Positions 46,637 through 56,474 of a DNA stretch of 64,000 bases are shown here, in pieces. The notes below the pieces were generated by a model. That model saw only the letters and a program-made list of their open reading frames with translations, searched no databases and was not told the origin of the DNA. Source of the stretch: Cervus elaphus (taxonomy: Eukaryota; Chordata; Mammalia; Artiodactyla; Cervidae); NCBI RefSeq assembly GCF_910594005.1, contig NC_057835.1, positions 46,958,001 to 47,022,000 of the forward strand, read 5' to 3'. How positions within the stretch are numbered: position 1 is the first letter of the stretch; each line of letters begins with the position of its first letter. The translations under genes were made by a program, and so were the position numbers.

Positions 46637-47343
46637 TAAAACTCAGCATTCAAAAAACTAAGATCATGGCATCCAGTCTCATCACTTCATGGCAAATAGA
46701 TGGGGAAGCAGTGGAAACAGTGTCAGACTTTATTTTCTTGGGCTCCAAAATCACTGCAGATGGTGATTGCATCCATGAAATTAAAAGACACTTGCTCCTT
46801 GGAAGAAAAGCTATGACCAACCTAGATAGTATATTAAAAGCAGAGACATTACTTTGCCAACAAAGGTCTGTATAATCAAAGCTATGGTTTTTTCAGTGTC
46901 ATGTATGGATGTGAAAGTTGGATCATAAAGAAAGCTGAGTGCCAAAGAATTGATGCTTTTGAACTGTGGTGTTGAAGAAGACTCTTGAGAGTCCCTTGGA
47001 CTGCGAGGAGATCAAACCAGTCAATCCTAAAGGAAATCAGTCCTGAATATTCATTGGAAGGACTGATGTTGAAGCTGAAACTCCAATACTTTGGGCACCT
47101 GATGTGAAGAGTCAGCTCTTTGCATCAGCTCTTGTCAGCACCAACCCTGATTCTGGCAAAAATTGAAGGCAGGAGAAGAAGGGGATGACAGAGGATGAGA
47201 TGGTTGGATGGCATCACTGACCTGATGGACATGAGTTTGAGCAGGCTCCAGGCATTGGTGATGGACAGGGAAGCCTGGTGTGCTGCAGTCCATGGTGTCA
47301 CAAAGAGTTGGACATGACTGAGCAACTGAACTGAAGTCTGAAT
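46637..47343 (+). mobile_element. BovB LINE 3' end, 11-base TSD
   Basis: 707 bases, from the IQKTKIMAS-coding segment to ACTGAGCAACTGAACTGAAG. TGAGTCTTCCT at 46626-46636 and 47344-47354 is an exact TSD, so this 5'-truncated copy arrived in this form. A roughly 20-base insertion near 47115-47135 disrupts the frame. Confidence 0.95.
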
Positions 47344-47357
47344 TGAGTCTTCCTATG

Positions 47358-47565
47358 GGACTTCCCTGGTGTCTCAGATGGTAAAGCATCTGTCTGCAAT
47401 GCTGGAGACCCAGGTTTGATCGCTGGGTTGGGAAGATCCCCTGGAGAAGGAAATAGCCACCCACTCCAGTACTCTTGCCTGGAAAATCCCATGGATGAGG
47501 AACCTGGTGGGCTACAGTCCATGGGGTTGCAAAGAGTCGGACACGACTGAGCGACTTCACTTACT
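47358..47565 (+). mobile_element. Bov-tA SINE
   Basis: From GACTTCCCTGGTGTCTCAGA to GACACGACTGAGCGACTTCA plus a CTTA-rich tail, only a few bases right of the BovB TSD. Confidence 0.93.
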
Positions 47566-47809
47566 TACTTATATGCCAGGCAGAAAGAATTATAGGTATA
47601 ACGTCATTACTAACTTTAGAACACACGGTCAGATGAGTTAACATGAAGAAAGTCAATGTAAGCATGTAACTAGGATGAATGTGATAAATGTGGGGAAAAA
47701 ACTGTATCAAAGATGCTATGGAAATAAAGGCAGGAGAAATTCACCCTGTTTATTTTGGAGTGGGGGATGTTCCCTAAGATACCCCCTACTTCCCTTTCCT
47801 ACTCACTTT

Positions 47810-48018
47810 CTTTAGAGTACTGCCTATCACGTGATATAGTACATGTTGTTTATTAACTGGTTTTTTTTTTTTGACCGTGTGCATTAGCCACATCAAAATA
47901 TTACATAGACCCTCTGAGAATAGGCACTTTTCAATTTTATTCACAGCTATATCCTAGTGCCTGGGACCATAGTTGTCATATAGGCATTGCCAAATAAGCC
48001 TTTGTTGAGTGAATGAAA
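47810..48018 (+). mobile_element. L2 3' tail (plus strand)
   Basis: TTCACAGCTATATCCTAGTG, CCTGGGACCATAGTTGTCAT and CCTTTGTTGAGTGAATGAAA are the L2 3' end. A poly(T) run (47862-47873) is inside. Confidence 0.6.
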
Positions 48019-48934
48019 GGCATGGCAGCTATGTGCCAGATTCTGTGTTAGATGCTAGACAAACAATGGTGAATAATACTCACAGTCAACCTGACCATAG
48101 GCAGCTTGCCTTCTAAGAGGGGAGAGGTAGACAATACACAAAGAAGTGTGATGATTTCACACACAGATGGGTGCTAATGATACAACAGAAGAGGAGATGT
48201 CATAGAGGGAGAAGAGGGATGTTGCTTAACTAAGAGGACAGGAAAGACCTCTCTGAGATGGTGACATTGGAATTGATATGAGATTGTGAGGCCCAGGAAG
48301 CCACATGCTGATACAATGAAAGAGATCATCAAGGGGAAGAAAGAGCAAGTTCAGGTCCTAAGAAGGGAATTGTCGAGAGTCAAACAGGCCAGTATGTCCA
48401 GAATGAATTTACAGAGCAAGGGGTGAAGGACTGAAAAGGCCAACTTTTATCCTGGATACAAGGGGAAGACACTAGCACACTTACAGCAGGGGAATGACAT
48501 AACCTGATTTATGTCTCAGAAAGTGAGTTTGCAGAGTTGTTCACGTTTATTCTGCAGAAGGTGGTGATGAAGGAGGGCCAGGAAGGCCTTGTCCAAGTGG
48601 AGGAGAGAAGTGATAGCAGCTTTGACTAAGGCTGTACTGGTGGGGGGAACGGACAGGCCTTGAAGAAGCATTTAATGAGGAGATTAACACTGAGTGGACA
48701 GCAGAGCGTACCAAACGGGTTGGTTTTAGTTAAGTAGAAAATATCACCAGGACATTATAGGAGGTAAGGACTAACGATGAGCTTCCCAAGGTCTGGTCTT
48801 TGGAAGTTTGAATCGATGAGCTAGTGAGGAGGAGTAATCTGGAAGTTACACAGATAGGATACTGGAATTTGATCACTGTGGCTGAGATGGGTGGGGCAGA
48901 AAGGAGTAAGAGAAACTAGGACGAGAGGTCATTT
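48019..48934 (-). mobile_element. L2 LINE (antisense)
   Basis: ATGTGCCAGATTCTGTGTTA, GACCTCTCTGAGATGGTGAC, AGCAGGGGAATGACATAACC and AGGAAGGCCTTGTCCAAGTG follow the antisense L2 order for about 900 bases. It meets the plus-strand L2 tail end to end at about 48018. Confidence 0.75.
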
Positions 48935-48942
48935 AAGCAGCC

Positions 48943-49136
48943 CGCTAAGTCGTGTCTGACTCTTGCGACCCCATGGACTGTACCGCCAGGCTCCTCGGTC
49001 CATGGGATTTTCCAGGCAAGAATACTGGAGTGGATTGCCATTTCCTTCTCCAAGGGATCTTCCCGACCCAGGAATCGAACTCAGGTCTTCTGCATTGCAG
49101 GCAAATTCTTTACCAACTGAGCTATGAGGGAAGCCC
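48943..49136 (-). mobile_element. Bov-tA SINE (antisense), 8-base TSD
   Basis: From CGCTAAGTCGTGTCTGACTC to CTGAGCTATGAGGGAAGCCC. AAGCAGCC at 48935-48942 and 49137-49144 is the TSD. Confidence 0.95.
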
Positions 49137-49351
49137 AAGCAGCCTGCAGTTGAGAGTGATTTTAAAAAATGACACTGGAAAGAAAAAAACCCCGAGAAAC
49201 GTTAAAGGAAATTGGTAGCCCAACAATCGTGCCAAGACGCTGCCGAAACAACTGCTCCATTAATCAAATGCAGAGAAAAGTCATTTACCCATGAGTGGAG
49301 CTTCACATAGACAAAGTAGCCAACAGACTGACTGCATTTCCCACATTTTAG

Positions 49352-49568
49352 AGCTTCCCAGGTGGCACTAGTGGTAAAGAAGCCATCTGCCAATGCAGGA
49401 GACATAGAAACAAGGATTCCATCCTTGGGTCGAGAAGATCCCCTGGAGGAGGAAATGGCAGCCCATTCCAATATTCTTGCTTGGAAAATTCCATGGATAG
49501 AGGAGTCTGGTGGGCTACAATCCATGGGGTCACAAAGAGTTGGACAAGACTGAGTGCGTGCACACACA
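49352..49568 (+). mobile_element. Bov-tA SINE, 10-base TSD
   Basis: From AGCTTCCCAGGTGGCACTAG to GACAAGACTGAGTGCGTGC and a (CA)n tail. CACATTTTAG occurs at 49342-49351 and 49569-49578. Confidence 0.94.
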
Positions 49569-49769
49569 CACATTTTAGCTAGTTTTTTTTAATATTACAG
49601 ATAGAAAACTTTCTTCAAGGATTGGATGTAATGGATGAAGCAAGGGGAAAAAAATCTGGATTTGATTTCAAACTTGGTTTCAAATCGGTGGGCACAGCAA
49701 ATATATTAATAATTAAAAATCTTTACCTTTGGCTTGGAAAATGTTTTCAAGTTTGCATTTAAATATGAG

Positions 49770-49912
49770 GTTGTGCCTGGGTGGGGTAGATCCCTTGGAG
49801 GAGGGCTCCAGTATTCTTGCCTGGAGAATCCCATGGACAGAGGAGCCTGGTGGGCTAGAGTCCATGGGATTGCAAAGAGTTGGACACAACTGAAGTGACT
49901 TGGCACTTGGCA
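49770..49912 (+). mobile_element. Bov-tA SINE, deleted copy
   Basis: GATCCCTTGGAGGAGGGCTC joins directly to CAGTATTCTTGCCTGGAG, so the GGAAATGGCAACCCACT middle is missing, and the tRNA-like head is largely absent. Ends GACACAACTGAAGTGACTTG. Confidence 0.88.
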
Positions 49913-50392
49913 CATGAGGGTGTGGTTTCCAGGAAGTTCATTTAAATATAATGAATTAAAAGGGTATAAATAGGACTTAGGAGATGCTAGAAAGCTACTT
50001 TATTTTCTACCACTGATTCTTCACTGCAAATAGGCCACTTTCTCAATTCTTCTGTAAGTATGATCTTTCTTGAGCCTTCCTACAAAAATTATGGGAAGAA
50101 GCTGAGTCTTTGTGTTCAGTATCATGAAAAATGATTTAAGAGGTCAACAAAGCTATAATTAAGCTCATCTATTTATTCATTCGACACATACGCATTACAC
50201 TGAAGTCCAAAAGTGTGTGATAAATATTTAAACCTCTTTGAGGTCAGGAACCCTATCGGATGTATCTTTCTATCCCTTACAGACCTGAGCACCAGTTTAT
50301 AAATTAAATCGAGTCTGGCTAAGGGAAAGGTGAGAGCAGCTGGAATAATTCAGTGAAGTTCCATGGACAAAGTAGAATTTTAACTTGTCCTT

Positions 50393-50507
50393 TCAATGGC
50401 AACCCACTCCAGTACTCTTGCCTGGAGAATTCCATAGACTGAGGAGCCTGGTAGGCTACAGTCCGTGGGGTTGCAAAGAGCCGAACACAACTGAGCGACT
50501 TCACTTT
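50393..50507 (+). mobile_element. Bov-A/Bov-tA 3' monomer
   Basis: AATGGCAACCCACTCCAGTA to CACAACTGAGCGACTTCACT; a single Bov-A-like unit without a tRNA head. Confidence 0.88.
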
Positions 50508-50806
50508 TGCAAAGGAATAGTTTATGTAGACATTGAAAGAAGTAAGGGGTTCAAGTATTAGTAAATTTGGAAGTAAGGTTTGCCTTCTAATTCAAAAGTG
50601 GACAGACTTAAGATTATTCATACATTCAACAATTGGCTTAGTATCCACTCTGTTCTAGGCATTGTGCTATATTTTAAGCATGAATTATAAAATGAAATAT
50701 TCACAGTTTCTGCCCTGGTAAAACTTAAAGCCCAGTGAGGGACATAGATAAGAAACAAACAAATAAATAAGCAATTGAATTAAAAAAAATAAACAAAAGA
50801 AATCCA

Positions 50807-51071
50807 TTTTTTTCTTGTGATGAGAACTTTTAAGACCTATTTCTTTTAGGGACTTTCAAATATCCAATACAGTATTATTAACTATAATTATCATGCTGTA
50901 CATTACATCCCCAGGATTTATTTATTTTATAACTGGAAGTTTGCACCTTTTGTTAGAAAAAGTTTGTAACTAGGCTATTATGATTGTTAACTAGACTTAC
51001 TGGGATCATTTCACAGTATATACATATATTGATACATTATGTTGTACATCTGAAACTAATAAAAAAAAAAA
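50807..51071 (+). mobile_element. L1M-type 3' end with an internal inversion (twin-priming form)
   Basis: 50807-50954 is antisense L1 3' UTR (TTCTTGTGATGAGAACTTTT ... TTATAACTGGAAGTTTGCAC). 50955-51071 is sense L1 3' UTR (AAAAAGTTTGTAACTAGGCT ... GTACATCTGAAACTAATA, poly(A)). The sense part starts where the inverted part ends in the consensus. AAATCCA at 50800-50806 and 51069-51075 may be the TSD. Confidence 0.82.
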
Positions 51072-51144
51072 TCCAGATTGTTCTGACAGAAAATAATGAC
51101 AGACTGGTTGATCACGGTGAATTGGGAAGCTCTTTCTGAGAAAT

Positions 51145-51276
51145 TGGAGAAGGAAATGGCAACCCACTCCAGTACTCTTGCCTGGAAAATTCCATGGACA
51201 GAGGAGCCTTGTAGGCTACAGTCCATGTTGTCGCAAAGAGTCAGACACGACTGAGCGACTTTACTCACTCACCCAC
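51145..51276 (+). mobile_element. Bov-A SINE monomer, 11-base TSD
   Basis: TGGAGAAGGAAATGGCAACC to GACTGAGCGACTTTACTCAC. TTCTGAGAAAT at 51134-51144 and 51277-51287 is exact. Confidence 0.95.
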
Positions 51277-51554
51277 TTCTGAGAAATAGCATTGAATTTG
51301 ATGAAAATCAAAGACAACCATCCTCAGGGCAGAGCATTTTCTGTGGGAAGAAAAGAAGTGAGGAGGTTGCAGGCACAGGGAACAACAAGCAAAAGCTGAG
51401 ACAGAACACATCTTGGTTCTTTGGGTGACTGAAAGGAGGATTTATAGCTCAATTTTGAGGCTTGGTTTTGAATAAAAATGGGATATCTGAGTGGAGATCT
51501 CCTAAAATAAAGGAAATCAATAGCTTTAAAGGGGATGAAAAGTCAGCGGTAAAA

Positions 51555-51840
51555 CCCATTCATTGTACAAATATGCACTGAGTCATTCTAGACATTGGGG
51601 AGGCAGCAGTAAGAAGTTTGCGCTCTAGAAGAGGGAGACAAATCAGAAAACAAATAACTCAATAAACACTTTAATTTCACATCATGATAAGGAGCTACAA
51701 AGATGACACAATATCATGGGGGTGTTAATGACTGCTTTCAATAGAGAAGTCACAGTAGGCTCCTGTGGAGAAGACACTGGCTGCATAGCCTGGAGTGAAA
51801 GGATTTCCAGAGAACTTGTGCAAAGGTCCTGAGATCTACA
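51555..51840 (-). mobile_element. second L2 relic (antisense)
   Basis: CTAGACATTGGGGAGGCAGC, AAACAAATAACTCAATAAAC, GAAAGGATTTCCAGAGAACT and TGTGCAAAGGTCCTGAGATC. It restarts at the L2 3' region, so it is a separate copy from the one just upstream. Confidence 0.6.
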
Positions 51841-52540
51841 GTTCTGTGCCGATCTTTCCGTTGTCACAAAGGCTGGGAGTATTCTCATGATCACTCTATC
51901 TCACAGCACGCCGGCACCCCTCCCTCCATCCCGTCTAAGCCATGTCATCATCTCCAGGAAGGCAGTCATCCTTGTATGCTGCATCTCCTCTTGCTCCTTG
52001 GCTCTTGGTCTCTCTTTCTGTCACCCTGTGCAACTTTTCTTCTTACCCCAGCTACACTGCTAGGAACACCTCCTCCTTCTTGAGGTGGGGACAGTGAAGT
52101 TCTGTGGGCTGTAAGCTGGGAGGAGGTGCAAACAATCAAGAGCAGGAACCCTGCGTGGTCAAAGAGATCAGGTCAGGAAATGGGTGTGTGTAAATACAAG
52201 CTTGGGCAGAGTTCACTGACAAGCTTGAGATTCGGTTCAACAACATGTCCCTGAGTCCCTTCTGTGGGGCTCTGAGCCAAGTGCTTGCATCTTCCTGACA
52301 TATGCGTGAACGTTTTGCTGAGAAAGTGAGCTCTAAATGTGGAAGCTGAAGCCTGGGCAAATGTATGGTTCTCCATGTACAGATAAGAATAAAGTGGAGA
52401 ATTATGTTCTCAAAGATAAACAGAGGGTTTATCAAGTTACCGTGAGAGAGGAACTGAGATGGTTATCTGGTTGCTATGTAATGAGAAGCTACATAAAATA
52501 TACAAATATATTTTTCTTTATAGAATTAAAGAATCAGACT
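51841..52540. other. single-copy sequence
   Basis: No feature recognised. Overlapping minus-strand frames at 52136-52435 have no family. Confidence 0.4.
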
Positions 52541-52544
52541 CAAT

Positions 52545-52735
52545 AACCATTAATTGAGCCCCTATCAAATTGGAAAAGGAATTTAATTCTTACAGCAGTC
52601 CTTTGCAATAGGTCTAATTTCCCCCATGCTACTGGCAAGGGGTAGGGAACAGCCCCACACCCTGGACATGCACTAGAAAGAGGCAGCACAGGTGTGTGAA
52701 TGAAGGTTGTCTGACCACAGATCCTGGGGTCATCT
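52545..52735 (-). mobile_element. MIR SINE relic (antisense)
   Basis: TAATTCTTACAGCAGTCCTT, TGCAATAGGTCTAATTTCCC and GAATGAAGGTTGTCTGACCA in antisense MIR order. Confidence 0.55.
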
Positions 52736-52839
52736 CTCGAGACATGAACTCCTGCTCAGCACAATGGCAGCATGTTGGGAGACAGCCAGGGGAAGAGTCC
52801 AGAGCAGTGATGGTTATGTCTGGTTAGGAGCATCAGTTA

Positions 52840-53035
52840 GAATCTCATTGTTACTTCTTTCTGGCCCAGGGAGTTTGGGTTAGTAATTTTATCTTCCTAA
52901 GCCTCAGGTTCCTCATCTCTAAAATGGGGCTAATATTAAAACCCACCTCTCAGGGTTGTTTCAGGATTAAATTAGCTTCTTAAGTCAAGTGTATGACATT
53001 ATGCCTGGTACACTTAGCACTCAACAATGCAAGCT
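52840..53035 (+). mobile_element. MIR SINE
   Basis: AGCCTCAGGTTCCTCATCTC, TAAAATGGGGCTAATATTAA, CTCTCAGGGTTGTTTCAGGA, ATTATGCCTGGTACACTTAG and CACTCAACAATGCAAGC. One of the best-preserved MIRs here. Confidence 0.88.
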
Positions 53036-53039
53036 AACT

Positions 53040-56000
53040 TTCATCATCTCAGAGGAGAGAATTTAGCACTTAGGGCGCTCTTTTTAAGCTCGGTTATATT
53101 AGACGGAGGGCCGGGCTCTGTGATGCTGCCCTCAAGACAGGTGCTCCTTGCTCGCGGGCCCTCTCCATGGACAGTGAGCATCCCAGTCACCCTCATTAAA
53201 GCATACATTTCCTGTGTCTGCAACCAGGGACAGAAATGCCAGGGGGGCATGAGTGACAGTCAGCAGGGCCTGCTGACAACCTGAGATCTCCTGTTGGAGA
53301 CCATTGAGGCTTCCAGCTATACAGCCTCATGTTGGAGTCAAAGTGCTGCCTTTTTAACATAATCTATGCCCTCATGTACCTTTTAGATGTCTGAGTAGGA
53401 TGATTTACATAAATATCCCGCACACCATCTCAGAACATTTAAATGTGAACCTTTGAATGGGGCTCTTATTAAGAAGAAATTCATTTCTAATTCAATTTAA
53501 AATTTATTTTGCATGCTTTACCCCATCCAACGTCCTGCCTGGTAAATTATGTTAAAAAAAAAAGTTAAAAATAAGCAAGTCACGTGATCTTTGAAGTCAG
53601 AAAATGCATCAGAAAAGAAAAAAAGGGAAGTGAATTGTTCTAAGTATACCAGAAAGGCCTTATGTGTTCAGAAACTCATTTCTTTTTCTCCAAATCAGTG
53701 TGCAGTGATCAGCACAGAGAACTATCAGAGAACTGTTGAATATAAAGCCCAGAAGATAACGGCAGTGATTACAACACACAATTGTGCAGCTGTGGTTCCC
53801 TCCCCTCCCCCTCAGCAAGGTCCCCTCCATCAGATTGGTTGCTATGTTAATATTCTTAGGCTTAAAAGACCAGAATTAATGCCTTCAGTTTTGTCTCTGA
53901 TATGTTGGTTTTCTGTCAAAAATTCCTGATAGAATTAACAGCTGGTGAATCAGGGTAATTAGAGATGGAGCAACGCCGCCTTGGAATCACTGACACACCG
54001 TTCTCTCCTGCTTGGATGCAAGGCCTTGGCCTAAGACACCCTCCCTCCTCATTCTTCTACAGGGCACCAATTGTCAGCTATAAATAGGCCATCAGTTAGT
54101 TTTTTCTTTGGATCATGAATAGGGAGGATGATCTCCCTGTGGCCTGATGAAAAACAGCAACTACTACAAAGAAAGCAAATGAAATCCAGGGAGGCAACTG
54201 GAGGAGGTGTTACAATGCCCGCTAGAAACTGACAACACTTAAATTAAGGAGAGTCAGAGCATAATCATTTGGTGATTTCTTTCTTTGATGATGATGAAGT
54301 GGTTTTCTGTTAATAGAGAGAACCTGTGAAATAGGCAAAGCTCCTCCAGAGAGTGTTCCAGTTCATTCAGCCTTATAGAAAATAGAGAAGTATGTTGGGA
54401 GGTAAGATGACTGAAACACAGGAAGTTGACTCCTGGAGACCTGAAATCTTAGCATTTTCATGTGGAGTCCCAGGCTCTGCCCCTTTGCCACTCGATCTCT
54501 GCCTTTTCCGCCGCCTCAGTCTTCACTCCTAAAGAGGAACGTGGAGGAAGGGAGAAAGAGAAAGCATGATACAAGTGTCTGTCTGCCAATAAAGAGAGCA
54601 CCTACTTCATGCTCACAAATCATTCATCTCGATGACCTTTCTTTTTCGTCATTTTCTTAGAACAGTTGAGAATTCAGTTTGGCTCCTGTCAGTGGCTAGA
54701 ATCTTCCTAATCCAAACGTACTTCTGGTTTCTAGTCCCCAGTTGGTTACCCTCATGTCAATTTCTTTACTTGCCTGTGAGAAATTCACTTAAATCCTGAA
54801 AAGATTTTCAGAAAGATAAAATACTATCATGGAACCTCTGGGAGTTAAGCTGTGATCATGGTGTATATGGGGGTTTTCTGAAGCTCAGTAGGTGAAGGCC
54901 ATATTCAAGGTTCTCAGACCTGTCTGTACTTTTGAGAGCCTTCTGCTTTGCCATGGGGTCTTTCTAAGGTCATAAAGGATACCAGCAGTTAGGTGTCAGT
55001 AGTAAGTGGTCTTCAAAGAGGAGGTGAGCTGGGGAAGCAGGCAGGTGAGGAGCAGATGAAATCAAAGAAGAGACATATCTCCCTTGATTATTTCTTTCTC
55101 AGTCTGTGGGGGTTGCTTAGCAAGGAGGGTGGGAAATATTTGGTGTGTTAGGAACAAAGCTGGTGCAATAAATTATGAAACTGGCTGTAGCAAAAATTTG
55201 TGAAATACGGTACCCACCCTTAGAAGAATGGCTTCCCTTTGCCCTAGGAAACTGCTTACCATAAAGATGTTGGGTAATACCTATGCTTTACAGCACCCCA
55301 TTGCAGATTCTTAAAACCTCTTCTTCACTATCACAAAGCACCAAGCTCTGTGTGCACTGATTTATAACTCTAGGAGCATCTACAGGCATAAATAATTATA
55401 ATATGTTCATAAATCTTTTCTCTAATCTCCCATCTAAAATTTTCACTTTTCTAAAGAGTGGAAAAGATTAATTTTTAATATTACTGAATTAGAATAAAAC
55501 CTAAGAATAGGTACATCTGAACATTCGATAGAATGTATTTCCTTCCTCTCATTAGGACACTAGTATCCAAGGCCCCTTCCTCATTCAGCTGTTACTCAAG
55601 CATTGATAATCCATTAAATAAAAAGGGCTAAGCCTTGAAAAGCATTAATTGAATTTTCCTCTATTATGACCAACTTAACTGGATCAGAAATATGGTCAAA
55701 AATAGAATACATGTCCAACTCTTGATTATCTACGGAAAGGAAAACCATGTCTGATGTGGATTACATGGTAATGACTATATGATTCTAAACACTATTTTTA
55801 TTTGATTTTTAAACTCATAGTCTGAATTTTGAGTGCAAGAATAGAATCCATTGTCAGACTGCACTTGGGTTTGAATCAGTGTGACTGGAAGAGCTCATTC
55901 TAATCCTCTGCACTTATTAAGATAATTTAATTTTAGGGCCTCAGTCTACTATAGGCTCTTGGTTAGGCTTTGGAAAAAAGTCATGGATGTGTGTGCCTGT

Positions 56001-56125
56001 GTGATCATTCAGAATCATTTGGAAATGTAATTTTCCCTTACTATTTCCTCCTGTAGTAACATATAATATCTACGTATTTAGACATATCTGAGTAAACTTT
56101 TTTATTAAGTATGATTTCAAGTATT
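53040..56125. other. repeat-poor block (3.1 kb)
   Basis: No SINE or LINE recognised apart from a possible MIR trace at 55835-55945. A 112-codon frame (53591-53929) matches nothing I know. No splice pattern or conserved protein frame is evident. Confidence 0.4.
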
Positions 56126-56129
56126 TTAT

Positions 56130-56470
56130 TTCTTATTTAATTTTATTTTTTAATTTTTGAAGTATAGTTGATTTACAATGTTGTGTTAGCTTCAAGTGTA
56201 TAGCAAAGGGATTCAGATTCTTTTCCATTTTAGGTTATTATAAGGTACTGAATATAACTTCCTGTACTTTACAGTAGGTCCTTGTTGTTATCTACTTTAT
56301 ATATATAGGAATGTGTATCTGTTAATCCCAAACCCCAAATTTATTCCCCCTTGCCTCCTTTCCCTTTTGGTAACCATAAGTTTGTTTTCTATGTCTGTGA
56401 GTCTGTTTCTGTTTTGTAAATAAGTGCATTTGTATCATTTTTTTTTTTTTTTAAGATGCCACATATAGGG
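56130..56470 (-). mobile_element. L1 3' end (antisense)
   Basis: TTTGAAGTATAGTTGATTTA, CAATGTTGTGTTAGCTTCAA, TACTTTACAGTAGGTCCTTG and TTTCTATGTCTGTGAGTCTG, ending in poly(T) and GATGCCACATATAGG. Confidence 0.92.
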
Positions 56471-56474
56471 AACG

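Larger units (their letters stand above)
50620..51500 (-). mobile_element. L2 LINE (antisense), interrupted twice
   Basis: Pieces: 50620-50806 (TCTGTTCTAGGCATTGTGCT, CAGTTTCTGCCCTGGTAAAA), 51072-51144 and 51277-51500 (CAGGGCAGAGCATTTTCTGT, GGCACAGGGAACAACAAGCA). They are collinear with L2 after removal of an inverted L1 end (50807-51071) and a SINE (51145-51276). Confidence 0.65.
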
